Origin: Bacteroidetes bacterium 4572_112
Lineage (GTDB): Bacteria > Bacteroidota > Bacteroidia > Bacteroidales > UBA1556
Length of the DNA stretch: 21,623 nucleotides
Assembly (NCBI GenBank): GCA_002254285.1
Contig: NIUZ01000098.1
Span: 1 to 21,623, forward strand
Direction: 5' to 3'
Part shown: in pieces, positions 7,621 through 13,818 of the stretch
Position numbering within the stretch: position 1 is the stretch's first letter
Layout: every line of letters begins with the position of its first letter
Notes under the pieces: generated by a model
What the model was told of the DNA's origin: nothing
The model's input: only the letters and a program-made list of their open reading frames with translations
Databases searched by the model: none
Made by a program: the position numbers and the translations under genes

Positions 7621-9957
7621 TTACTGCTTAAGTATTCTTAGCTTAGCAAACTTTAAGATAAGTGTCTTAGTACCAGAGTTCGCAAAGTTAACACTTGCTT
7701 TTCTATCACCTTCAGGACCTTCTATAGTCAAAACTTTACCTCTACCAAATCTATCATGAAAAACTTCCATGCCTTCTCTGATACTATTTTCTTGATTATT
7801 CGTAGCTCCTGATCTTACTTTTTTTTCCACGCGCTTAAGATTTTTGTTATTTGTTTGTATATTAATTTCTTTTCTACTGTTAATCTTTGATTTAGGTTTC
7901 GCTTTTGAGGCAAAACTTTTCAATTCTTTTTTTGGACTCGGTGTTGAACCGTAGCCCCTTACCGTATTGCCAGAGGCTAGTATTTGATCCGATGTATTAT
8001 CATCGACGTATTTACTATCCAATTCGCTAATGAACCTACTAGGCTCAGAGTATTGTAAATTGCCCCACTTATACCTACTGCCAGCATAGCTCAAGAATAC
8101 TTTTTTCTCTCCCCGAGTTAATGCCACATAAAATAATCGTCGCTCTTCCTCAATATCAGCTCTTGAGGTGAGCGACATCATTGATGGAAAAAGATTTTCT
8201 TCCAAACCAACTATAAATACATAAGGAAACTCTAGCCCTTTGGATGCATGAATCGTCATCAGCGTGACTGTATCTTGGTCTTCAGTATTATTTTTATCAG
8301 CATCGGTATGTAAGGCTATATCTTCCATAAATAAAGATAATGTACGCATCTCTACAGCATCAAGCTCATCACTCTCCTCTTCGGTAAATTCCTTAATTCC
8401 GGCCAATAGTTCCTCAACATTCTCAAAACGCATTACCCCTTCCTGATCCTCACGAGCAGCAAATAATGTAGAAAATATTCCAGATTTCTTGGCAATTTCA
8501 TTGGCTAGCTCATAGGCGTTTTTACTATGTAAGTCTAACTCGAAAGTACGAATCATATTCACAAAGTTGTCAATTTTAACTGCCGTTCCGCGTGCCACCA
8601 CCGAGTTTGTATTGATATTGCACATCATATCCCAAAGCGACATTCCAAGTCTGTTAGCCTCTAATCGGATTTTGTCCATGCTAGTATCGCCAATACCACG
8701 CTTTGGGTAATTAATTACTCGCATTAGGGCTTCTTCGTCATTATGGTTAATCACCAAACGATAATAGGCCAATAAATCCTTAATCTCTTTGCGACTATAG
8801 AACGACAAACCACCATGTATGCGATAAGGGATATTCATTTTGCGAAGCGAATCCTCCATTGCTCTGCTTTGCGAATTAGTACGATAAAGTATCGCAAAAT
8901 CAGAATCCTTGGCTTGCTCATTATTTTTAATACTAAAAATATTTCGAGCTACCAAACTGCCTTCTTGCGAATCGCTAAGACATGAATTTAGTTGAATTTT
9001 ATCTCCAACATCATTCGATGTCCAAATGGTTTTTTCTATCTGCTTTTGATTTTTACCAATTATAGCATTGGCAATATTTACAATATTTTGAGTTGAGCGA
9101 TAATTTTGCTCTAGCTTAAATGTCTTTAATGTATTATAATCCTTATTCATATTAAGGATATTCTTAATGTTTGCTCCACGGAATGCGTAAATACTCTGCG
9201 CATCGTCTCCTACAACGGTAAGGTTTTCTGTTTGAGCAGCCAAGCGCTTAACTATTAAATACTGCGAGTGGTTAGTGTCCTGATACTCATCAACTAGAAA
9301 GTATCTAAATCTTCGCTGATACTTAATCAACACATCAGGATTATCGCGCAAAAGTACATTTGTATTGAACAGTAAATCGTCAAAATCCATTGCCGAAGCG
9401 CGTTTCAACCTCTGCTGATATGTTATATATATTTGCCCAATCTTGCCTTTACCCGACTCTCTATCTGTTGACATCAGTGTTGGATTATTATTATAATCCG
9501 CTGCCGAAATAAGATTATTCTTTGCCGAAGATATTCTGCCAAGTACAATATTAGGTTTATAAACTTTATCGTCTAATTGTTCTTCCTTTATTATTTTACG
9601 AATAATACTCTTGCTATCGTCAGAATCATAGATAGTAAAATTAGAAGGGTAGCCAATTTTCTCAGCCTCAATTCTAAGTATTTTAGAAAAAACAGAGTGA
9701 AAAGTTCCCATCCATACACTACGAGCCTTAGTACCAATTATGGATTCTATACGCTCTTTCATTTCGCGAGCGGCCTTATTGGTAAAGGTAAGTGACATTA
9801 TATTAAAGGGATCCACACCTTTTTCGATAAGGTGAGCAATCTTATAAGTAAGCACACGAGTTTTGCCCGACCCTGCTCCCGCAATGATCATGCTAGGGCC
9901 TTCGGTATATGCCGCAGCCTCACGTTGTACTTCGTTAAGTCCTTCTAATAATGCCAT
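7621..9957 (-). CDS. pcrA: UvrD/PcrA-type superfamily 1A 3'-5' DNA helicase
   Basis: This is a 778-residue ATP-dependent helicase that unwinds DNA 3' to 5' in excision repair, mismatch repair and removal of RecA or stalled polymerase. The motifs are complete and in order: Walker A AGAGSGKT (26-33), motif Ia TFTNKAAREMKERI (57-70), motif II VDEYQDTN (222-229), motif III VGDDAQSIYAFRGA (249-262), motif IV LEQNYRST (282-289), motif V with TLMTIHASKGLEF, and motif VI with RRLFYVALTRG. The C-terminus has a lysine-rich linker and then FHDRFGRGKVLTIEG, the Tudor-like RNA-polymerase-contacting module of PcrA/UvrD. Length is as usual for the family. Whether it should be called pcrA or uvrD is a naming question only. 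It heads the transcription unit with the DUF4290 gene. Confidence 0.96.
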   Translation of the reverse strand: MALLEGLNEVQREAAAYTEGPSMIIAGAGSGKTRVLTYKIAHLIEKGVDPFNIMSLTFTNKAAREMKERIESIIGTKARSVWMGTFHSVFSKILRIEAEKIGYPSNFTIYDSDDSKSIIRKIIKEEQLDDKVYKPNIVLGRISSAKNNLISAADYNNNPTLMSTDRESGKGKIGQIYITYQQRLKRASAMDFDDLLFNTNVLLRDNPDVLIKYQRRFRYFLVDEYQDTNHSQYLIVKRLAAQTENLTVVGDDAQSIYAFRGANIKNILNMNKDYNTLKTFKLEQNYRSTQNIVNIANAIIGKNQKQIEKTIWTSNDVGDKIQLNSCLSDSQEGSLVARNIFSIKNNEQAKDSDFAILYRTNSQSRAMEDSLRKMNIPYRIHGGLSFYSRKEIKDLLAYYRLVINHNDEEALMRVINYPKRGIGDTSMDKIRLEANRLGMSLWDMMCNINTNSVVARGTAVKIDNFVNMIRTFELDLHSKNAYELANEIAKKSGIFSTLFAAREDQEGVMRFENVEELLAGIKEFTEEESDELDAVEMRTLSLFMEDIALHTDADKNNTEDQDTVTLMTIHASKGLEFPYVFIVGLEENLFPSMMSLTSRADIEEERRLFYVALTRGEKKVFLSYAGSRYKWGNLQYSEPSRFISELDSKYVDDNTSDQILASGNTVRGYGSTPSPKKELKSFASKAKPKSKINSRKEINIQTNNKNLKRVEKKVRSGATNNQENSIREGMEVFHDRFGRGKVLTIEGPEGDRKASVNFANSGTKTLILKFAKLRILKQ

Positions 9958-10145
9958 AAATGATTATTCTTATTCTATTTTCAATAATACTTTAAGGAGT
10001 TCTCTTTTGTAAACTATTAAATAATTGCAGAGCTCAAGGAAGAATTCTATATGCAAAACAAGCAACTAATGCCTGTAATTAAATACTTTATATATTGAAC
10101 ATCAGTAGAATTAATAGCTTTTCAATGTTTCTATTATTCAATCTA

Positions 10146-10153
10146 CAAAGATA
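10146..10153 (-). promoter_or_regulatory. Candidate -7 box (TATCTTTG) for the helicase unit
   Basis: The minus strand reads TATCTTTG, a match to TAnnTTTG, but it is about 190 bp before the helicase ATG and no -33 element is clear. A start nearer the gene cannot be excluded. Confidence 0.3.
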
Positions 10154-10154
10154 T

Positions 10155-10185
10155 AAAAAAGCTATGGATAATAACTAGCTTTTTT
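10155..10185. other. Perfect 10-bp inverted repeat between divergent units
   Basis: AAAAAAGCTA and TAGCTTTTTT flank an 11-nt loop. With A-runs and T-runs on both sides it resembles a bidirectional terminator, yet it lies between divergent genes, where none is needed; it may be left from a lost gene. Confidence 0.5.
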
Positions 10186-10265
10186 AGAATAATATTTATA
10201 AAAAGATTCGGGAATTATAAAGTCTAAAAGAGAAAAAATAATACCCACTGTAATGAATAAAATAT

Positions 10266-10273
10266 TATCTTTG
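10266..10273 (+). promoter_or_regulatory. -7 box (TATCTTTG) for the tRNA-Leu region
   Basis: TATCTTTG followed by CGCCC is a typical Bacteroidota stable-RNA promoter -7 element. Transcription from it would include the tRNA-like remnant at 10334-10396 and then tRNA-Leu at 10443. Confidence 0.5.
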
Positions 10274-10333
10274 CGCCCTCAAATTAAGAGATTGATTTGG
10301 GTTACTACCAATAATGGTTTTACGACTGTTAGA

Positions 10334-10396
10334 ATAAATGCCTAGGTGGCAACTCTGATAAGTATCGGTTCCGATATAAATCGGAAGGTAGACGCG
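10334..10396 (+). pseudogene. Split remnant of the tRNA-Leu 5' half
   Basis: ATAAATGCCTAGGTGGC (10334-10350) repeats the 5' flank and first 11 bases of the tRNA-Leu that starts at 10443, with one mismatch. After about 32 extra bases, GGAAGGTAGACGCG (10383-10396) resumes the D-arm. The inserted part holds ATCGG-TT-CCGAT and CCGAT-ATAA-ATCGG hairpins (10364-10384), similar in core to the REP-like palindromes elsewhere in the window. No anticodon arm or 3' acceptor strand follows, so this cannot be a working tRNA. It is read as a partial tandem duplicate disrupted by a REP-like insertion. Confidence 0.65.
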
Positions 10397-10442
10397 ATTA
10401 AATAGTGATATTTAAAAGTGTTTGAGTCATCACAACATAAAT

Positions 10443-10524
10443 GCCCAGGTGGCGGAATTGGTAGACGCGTTGGTCTCAAACACCAATTCCTTACGGAGTG
10501 CCGGTTCGACCCCGGCCCTGGGTA
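10443..10524 (+). tRNA. tRNA-Leu (anticodon CAA)
   Basis: The acceptor strand GCCCAGG (10443-10449) pairs with CCTGGGT (10517-10523), with a G-U closing pair and discriminator A10524. The D-arm contains GGTAGACGCG. The anticodon stem TTGGT/ACCAA encloses the loop CTCAAAC with anticodon CAA, which reads UUG. A long variable arm is present as in class II tRNAs. The T-arm is GCCGG-TTCGACC-CCGGC. CCA is not encoded. Two terminators follow directly. Confidence 0.95.
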
Positions 10525-10528
10525 CAAA

Positions 10529-10556
10529 AGCTCATCTTCACAGATGGGCTTTTTTT
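10529..10556 (+). terminator. Intrinsic terminator of tRNA-Leu
   Basis: AGCTCATCT and AGATGGGCT form a 9-bp stem (one G-U pair) around a TCAC loop, ending in a run of seven T residues, five bases after the tRNA. Confidence 0.9.
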
Positions 10557-10562
10557 GTGCCC

Positions 10563-10583
10563 AAACAAGGGGCTTGTTTTTTT
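10563..10583 (+). terminator. Second tandem terminator after tRNA-Leu
   Basis: AAACAAG-GGG-CTTGTTT is a perfect 7-bp stem followed by further T residues. It lies 6 bases after the first terminator and would catch read-through before the minus-strand island genes. Confidence 0.7.
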
Positions 10584-10617
10584 AGCACACATTAAAGACC
10601 AAAGAACACTACACTTT

Positions 10618-10872
10618 CTATTTCAACAATTTCCAATACCCACCTTTATCTGGACCTATACGTTCGATGATGCCTTCTTTTTTGAGTTTAGCTATTTGTT
10701 TTGCTATTGCACGCCTACTAATGCTAATACTATTAGCCATATCTTCTGTCGTTACAAATTTATCATTTTTAATAAGGTCTATGATTTTCTGTGAACTTTT
10801 CTGTGAACTTTTCTGTGAACTTTTCACCTTAGTTTTCACCGTAGTTTTAGTATTATACCAATTTGGTATCAA
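10618..10872 (-). CDS. Winged-helix DNA-binding fragment, likely C-terminus of an AlbA_2/Fic-type regulator
   Basis: The frame gives 84 residues, from a TTG at 10870-10872, with an in-frame TAG 12 bp before it. Residues ~28-84 form a winged helix: KIIDLIKNDKFVTTEDMANS, then SRRAIAKQIAKLKKEGIIER and the wing IGPDKGGYWKLL. That ending, preceded by a KSSQ repeat (three tandem 12-bp units), is typical of the C-terminus of longer ATP-binding AlbA_2-domain or Fic-domain proteins, where it follows several hundred residues of other domain. Here those are absent, and the frame begins inside the 41-bp dispersed repeat at 10855-10895. I read it as a truncated gene; a GTG at codon 12 could also serve as a start if the fragment is expressed. 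It lies downstream of two ATPase genes on the same strand. Confidence 0.6.
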   Translation of the reverse strand: MIPNWYNTKTTVKTKVKSSQKSSQKSSQKIIDLIKNDKFVTTEDMANSISISRRAIAKQIAKLKKEGIIERIGPDKGGYWKLLK

Positions 10873-10895
10873 AATACGCTATAAATAAATTGGAA
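10855..10895. repeat. 41-bp dispersed repeat, copy A
   Basis: This is identical over 41 bases to 21520-21560 in the same orientation. It starts with the palindrome ATACCAA-T-TTGGTAT and ends in AAATTGGAA, which is inverted relative to the internal CCAATTT. It covers the apparent start of the truncated winged-helix gene. Confidence 0.95.
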
Positions 10896-10934
10896 CTGCC
10901 ATAGGATGTAATCTCAATTCCATTTTTTCAGTGC

Positions 10935-12212
10935 CTACGACAAATCATATATATAGTCCCATATATGTTTGTGAATAATTCCGTTATCATTTTTAATAAG
11001 GATATCATCCATCGTAACTACATATTTTGGCAGGTTATCCTTAACTTTATCAAAAGCACCAAACTCCCTATCAACAGTAGCACTATTAGCCATCACATAA
11101 GACACTTGTACATAATGCTGCTCACCATTTCTTTCAGCAATAAAATCAATCTCGTAATTGCGTCCGTAACCAATCTTGATATTATAAGCAGCACTTCGCA
11201 AATGAATAAACACAATGTTCTCCAAAACAGCTCCAATATCACTTACTAAACTTGGATAAAGATAATTTCTAAAGCCCAAGTCATTTACATAATACTTTTT
11301 TTCTCCAGAAAGCAGCTCCTTAGTTTTAAAGAAATACCTCGGTGCTTCATGAATTATAAATGCATCTTGCATATATTGTAAATATTGCGATATGGTAGAG
11401 TAGTCCGCCTTGCGATTCTTATTCTTAAAATATTTAATAATAGAAGGAATGGAAATCATGCTCCCCACATTATGAATTACAAAAAGAAATAAATCTTCCA
11501 ATAAAACATAATCCCTTATTTTATACCTATACATGATATCTTTCAGAAGAATCGTGTTTTTTAACGATTGAAAATAATTAGTTTTTGTATCATTAGAATT
11601 TAAGTTTAACAATTCGGGCAACCCACTTGTACTTATATAATCAATGAAATTAGCCTTATTATTTTCCAAATTACTATTTTCCAAAAACTCCTTATACGAA
11701 AAAGGAAACACTTCTGTAGTAATATATCTACCTGACAATAATGTTGCTAACTCTCCTGACAGAAGCTTTGAATTTGAGCCCGTAATAAAAACCTCATACT
11801 CTTTAACAGTATGCTGTGCCAAAGAAACTATTACTTTTTCCCAGTCGTCAATATTCTGCACTTCATCAATAAAAATATATACTTTTCCGGAGGGCTTATA
11901 TTCACTTTCGTAAGCATTAATCAATTTAGCCAAATCATTTGCAGTGCGAATATCATCAAATTCATACATCTCTTTATTAAGATAGAATACATTCTCTTTT
12001 TTTATTTCTTTATCAAAAATAAGATGATGAATCAGCTGCCTTACTAAATAACTTTTTCCTGCTCGTCGTTGCCCAATAATTACCTTAATTAACTTATTAC
12101 CCATGGAATCAATTACAGACTTATTATATCTAAGTCTATAAAATCCTAAATCTATTTTTAGATTTTCATTCCAAAAATTGATACTTCCTAATGAGTTTAA
12201 TATATTTTCCAT
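10935..12212 (-). CDS. ATP-binding protein of the AAA_14/DUF4143 family
   Basis: This encodes 425 residues. The AAA+ part has Walker A GQRRAGKS (47-54), Walker B VYIFIDEVQN (111-120) and the family signature VFITGSNSKLLSGELATLLSGR (split here as VFITGSNSKL and LSGELATLLSGR, 141-162). The middle holds a helical DUF4143 region with ISQYLQYMQDAFIIHEA and the C-terminus a PD-(D/E)XK-like fold: YEIDFIAERNG then YVQVSY. The third catalytic position of the usual E-x-K is Q-x-S here, so a nuclease activity is doubtful. Proteins of this family are common, often mobile, and of unknown cellular role. It is a distant paralogue of the next gene. It is preceded by a canonical -7 box and a 12-bp inverted repeat, and followed by the winged-helix fragment after about 60 bp. 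Confidence 0.88.
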   Translation of the reverse strand: MENILNSLGSINFWNENLKIDLGFYRLRYNKSVIDSMGNKLIKVIIGQRRAGKSYLVRQLIHHLIFDKEIKKENVFYLNKEMYEFDDIRTANDLAKLINAYESEYKPSGKVYIFIDEVQNIDDWEKVIVSLAQHTVKEYEVFITGSNSKLLSGELATLLSGRYITTEVFPFSYKEFLENSNLENNKANFIDYISTSGLPELLNLNSNDTKTNYFQSLKNTILLKDIMYRYKIRDYVLLEDLFLFVIHNVGSMISIPSIIKYFKNKNRKADYSTISQYLQYMQDAFIIHEAPRYFFKTKELLSGEKKYYVNDLGFRNYLYPSLVSDIGAVLENIVFIHLRSAAYNIKIGYGRNYEIDFIAERNGEQHYVQVSYVMANSATVDREFGAFDKVKDNLPKYVVTMDDILIKNDNGIIHKHIWDYIYDLS

Positions 12213-12245
12213 TTGAAATATTATTGGTTATACTCTAATATAGTG

Positions 12246-12253
12246 CAAATATA
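12246..12253 (-). promoter_or_regulatory. -7 box (TATATTTG) of the first ATPase gene
   Basis: On the minus strand, TATATTTG stands 33 bp before the ATG at 12212, and a TTTG lies 20 bp upstream of it within the adjacent inverted repeat. This is a complete -33/-7 arrangement for Bacteroidota. Confidence 0.6.
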
Positions 12254-12285
12254 GTCATATATTTGTTTATAACCAAATATATGAC
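12254..12285. promoter_or_regulatory. 12-bp inverted repeat between -33 and -7, possible operator
   Basis: GTCATATATTTG and CAAATATATGAC are perfect inverted arms around an 8-nt loop. The right arm overlaps the -33 element and the left arm abuts the -7 box of the first ATPase gene, the position of an operator. A binding protein is not known; the winged-helix fragment nearby is only one candidate. Confidence 0.5.
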
Positions 12286-12294
12286 CTATTTATG

Positions 12295-12322
12295 ATAATA
12301 TTTGATTATAATCAAATATTAT
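12295..12322. other. 28-bp perfect palindrome at the 3' end of the second ATPase gene
   Basis: The arms ATAATATTTGATTA and TAATCAAATATTAT meet with no loop. The palindrome includes the last codons and TGA stop (12312-12314) of the second ATPase gene. It lies only 10 bp from the operator-like repeat at 12254-12285, with which it shares ATATTTG/CAAATAT half-sites. Confidence 0.85.
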
Positions 12323-13547
12323 ACAACTCCCAATAAGGAATAAAGTCAACTGTAGTATCCGCAATATTAAGTGAATTACGGTAGCCAAGGTTAACAAAAA
12401 CCCCCATATTTGGTTTATAATTAGACACGAAGCTTCTGAACGACCGAGTAATCGCCGACTTTTTCATATCTTTATATTTCACCTCTATGGGTAATACTCC
12501 ATCTTGAGTATGCACAACAAAATCCACTTCAGCTTTATCTTTTGATCGCCAGAAATTTATTTCTGACAATCCTTGTTTATACTTTTCGTCAATAATCGTA
12601 AAAATAAAATTCTGGAATATCATTCCATCAATATTATTAATTGAAAAACTATTTCTACTAAAATTGAGCATTCCAATATCATTAAAATATACTGTTGGCG
12701 ATTTTGTAATCTCCTTCTTCTGATTTGTATAATATGGCTTTATTATGGAAATAATATAAGTTTGCTCGGCATACCAAAGGAAAGTCTTTAGGGTTTCTAC
12801 TCTTATTCCAATATCCTGTGCCAACTGCGAATAATTAAGTATTCCACCCACCTGCACTGCAAGTAGTTTAATCATTTTTACAAATTTGTCAGGATAACGA
12901 ACACCTAGCAAAAACGAAATATCTTTGGTTATATAAGAAATAAATATCTCGTTCATAATTTCCAGCTTTCGCTCCACAGTATCTTCGGTAACAACTGCAG
13001 GATAACCCCCAAAAGCAAGATATTCATTTAGTAATAAAGTCGTTTTCTGAGGCTCAATTTCAAAGAATTTATTAATTCTATTTTCATACTTATAGTAAGT
13101 TTTAAAGTTCACAAATTCGAGAAAACTCACAGCCTTCATTTCAATAAAATGTTTACGCCCGGTGAGTGCTTCAGATATTTTTTCTTTCAACTCAAGGCTT
13201 CCCGAGCCCGTAACAACAAATTTATAAGGCAAGTCCATATCATAAATTCCTTTCAAGAACTTCCCTGCATTTTCCTTCTGTTGTATCTCATCAATAAATA
13301 TATATGCTTCATTAGCTCCAACTTCAAGATTAATCTTATTTAATAACTGCTGCTGTGTGGCGAAATGCTTGCTATCATCCTCAATATCGAGATTAAAATA
13401 CACAACTTTTTTGCCTGAGAATTTTAAATCTACAATTATTTCTTTCAAAACAGTAGTTTTACCAATCTGGCGAGCTCCAATAATTATTGTTACTTCCTTT
13501 AGTTTAAGACTATTAACTATACTTTGTTTTATGCTTCTCTTAATCAT
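12312..13547 (-). CDS. ATP-binding protein of the AAA_14/DUF4143 family (paralogue)
   Basis: This encodes 411 residues. Walker A is GARQIGKTT (24-32), Walker B AYIFIDEIQQ (81-90), and FVVTGSGSLELKEKISEALT followed by GRKHF (110-134) is the family signature. The DUF4143 middle has LAQDIGIRVETLKTFLWYAE, a helix-turn-helix-like piece, and the C-terminus shows AEVDFVVHTQDGVLPIEVKY, a PD-(D/E)XK-type core with intact D...ExK. So this copy, unlike the neighbour at 10935, keeps the residues expected of an active nuclease. Function is unknown for the family; restriction, toxin-like and DNA-processing roles have been guessed. It ends within a 28-bp palindrome and starts 18 bp after its own -7 box. The ATG at 13545-13547 fits the MIKR start. 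Confidence 0.9.
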   Translation of the reverse strand: MIKRSIKQSIVNSLKLKEVTIIIGARQIGKTTVLKEIIVDLKFSGKKVVYFNLDIEDDSKHFATQQQLLNKINLEVGANEAYIFIDEIQQKENAGKFLKGIYDMDLPYKFVVTGSGSLELKEKISEALTGRKHFIEMKAVSFLEFVNFKTYYKYENRINKFFEIEPQKTTLLLNEYLAFGGYPAVVTEDTVERKLEIMNEIFISYITKDISFLLGVRYPDKFVKMIKLLAVQVGGILNYSQLAQDIGIRVETLKTFLWYAEQTYIISIIKPYYTNQKKEITKSPTVYFNDIGMLNFSRNSFSINNIDGMIFQNFIFTIIDEKYKQGLSEINFWRSKDKAEVDFVVHTQDGVLPIEVKYKDMKKSAITRSFRSFVSNYKPNMGVFVNLGYRNSLNIADTTVDFIPYWELYNI

Positions 13548-13565
13548 AGCTCATATATTTGCCCA

Positions 13566-13573
13566 CAAATATA
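13566..13573 (-). promoter_or_regulatory. -7 box (TATATTTG) of the second ATPase gene
   Basis: The minus strand reads TATATTTG 18 bp before the ATG at 13547. It is one arm of the inverted repeat TATATTTG-CCCA-CAAATATA (13554-13573), which parallels the inverted repeat at the first ATPase promoter. A TTG about 21 bp upstream could be the -33 element. Confidence 0.5.
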
Positions 13574-13599
13574 CAACAATTTAACTGAAAAATACAAGT

Positions 13600-13690
13600 T
13601 AATAGTAAAATTCTCGGGTTAAATTACGGTTGTAATAGTATAATTCTCGGATTAAATTACGGTTGTAATAGTATAATTCTCGGGTTAAAT
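13600..13690. repeat. 33-bp tandem repeat, about 2.8 copies
   Basis: Copies run 13600-13632, 13633-13665 and a partial 13666-13690. Each contains TAATAGTA, AATTCTCGG and TTAAATTACGGTTG; copies differ by at most two bases over the shared length. It occupies the divergent gap between the second ATPase gene and thiN. No gene or spacer structure is visible, so it is a minisatellite and not a CRISPR. Confidence 0.9.
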
Positions 13691-13773
13691 ATGTTTTTCG
13701 TAAAATTTCATGGATTAATCTGTTACTGATAAACTCACAAATTAATCAATATAGTTAGGTTCAATATTTATCC

Positions 13774-13781
13774 TACATTTG
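13774..13781 (+). promoter_or_regulatory. -7 box (TACATTTG) of thiN
   Basis: TACATTTG matches TAnnTTTG and lies 37 bp before the thiN ATG at 13819. A -33 element is not evident, and no TPP riboswitch signature is seen in the short leader. Confidence 0.4.
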
Positions 13782-13818
13782 CTGATTATTAATAATTATA
13801 CGAAACAAAACCACAATA

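Larger units (their letters stand above)
9958..10265. other. Intergenic, AT-rich, no gene seen
   Basis: This is the gap between the minus-strand helicase and the plus-strand tRNA unit. No coding frame looks real. It holds a candidate helicase promoter (10146-10153) and an AT-rich hairpin (10155-10185). Confidence 0.6.

Noticed and set aside
10498..10794. Plus-strand 98-residue frame across tRNA-Leu and terminators
   Set aside because: It starts within the tRNA and runs through two terminators, antisense to the winged-helix fragment.
13600..13690. Possible CRISPR array
   Set aside because: Units are directly adjacent with no spacers between them and no cas gene is nearby.
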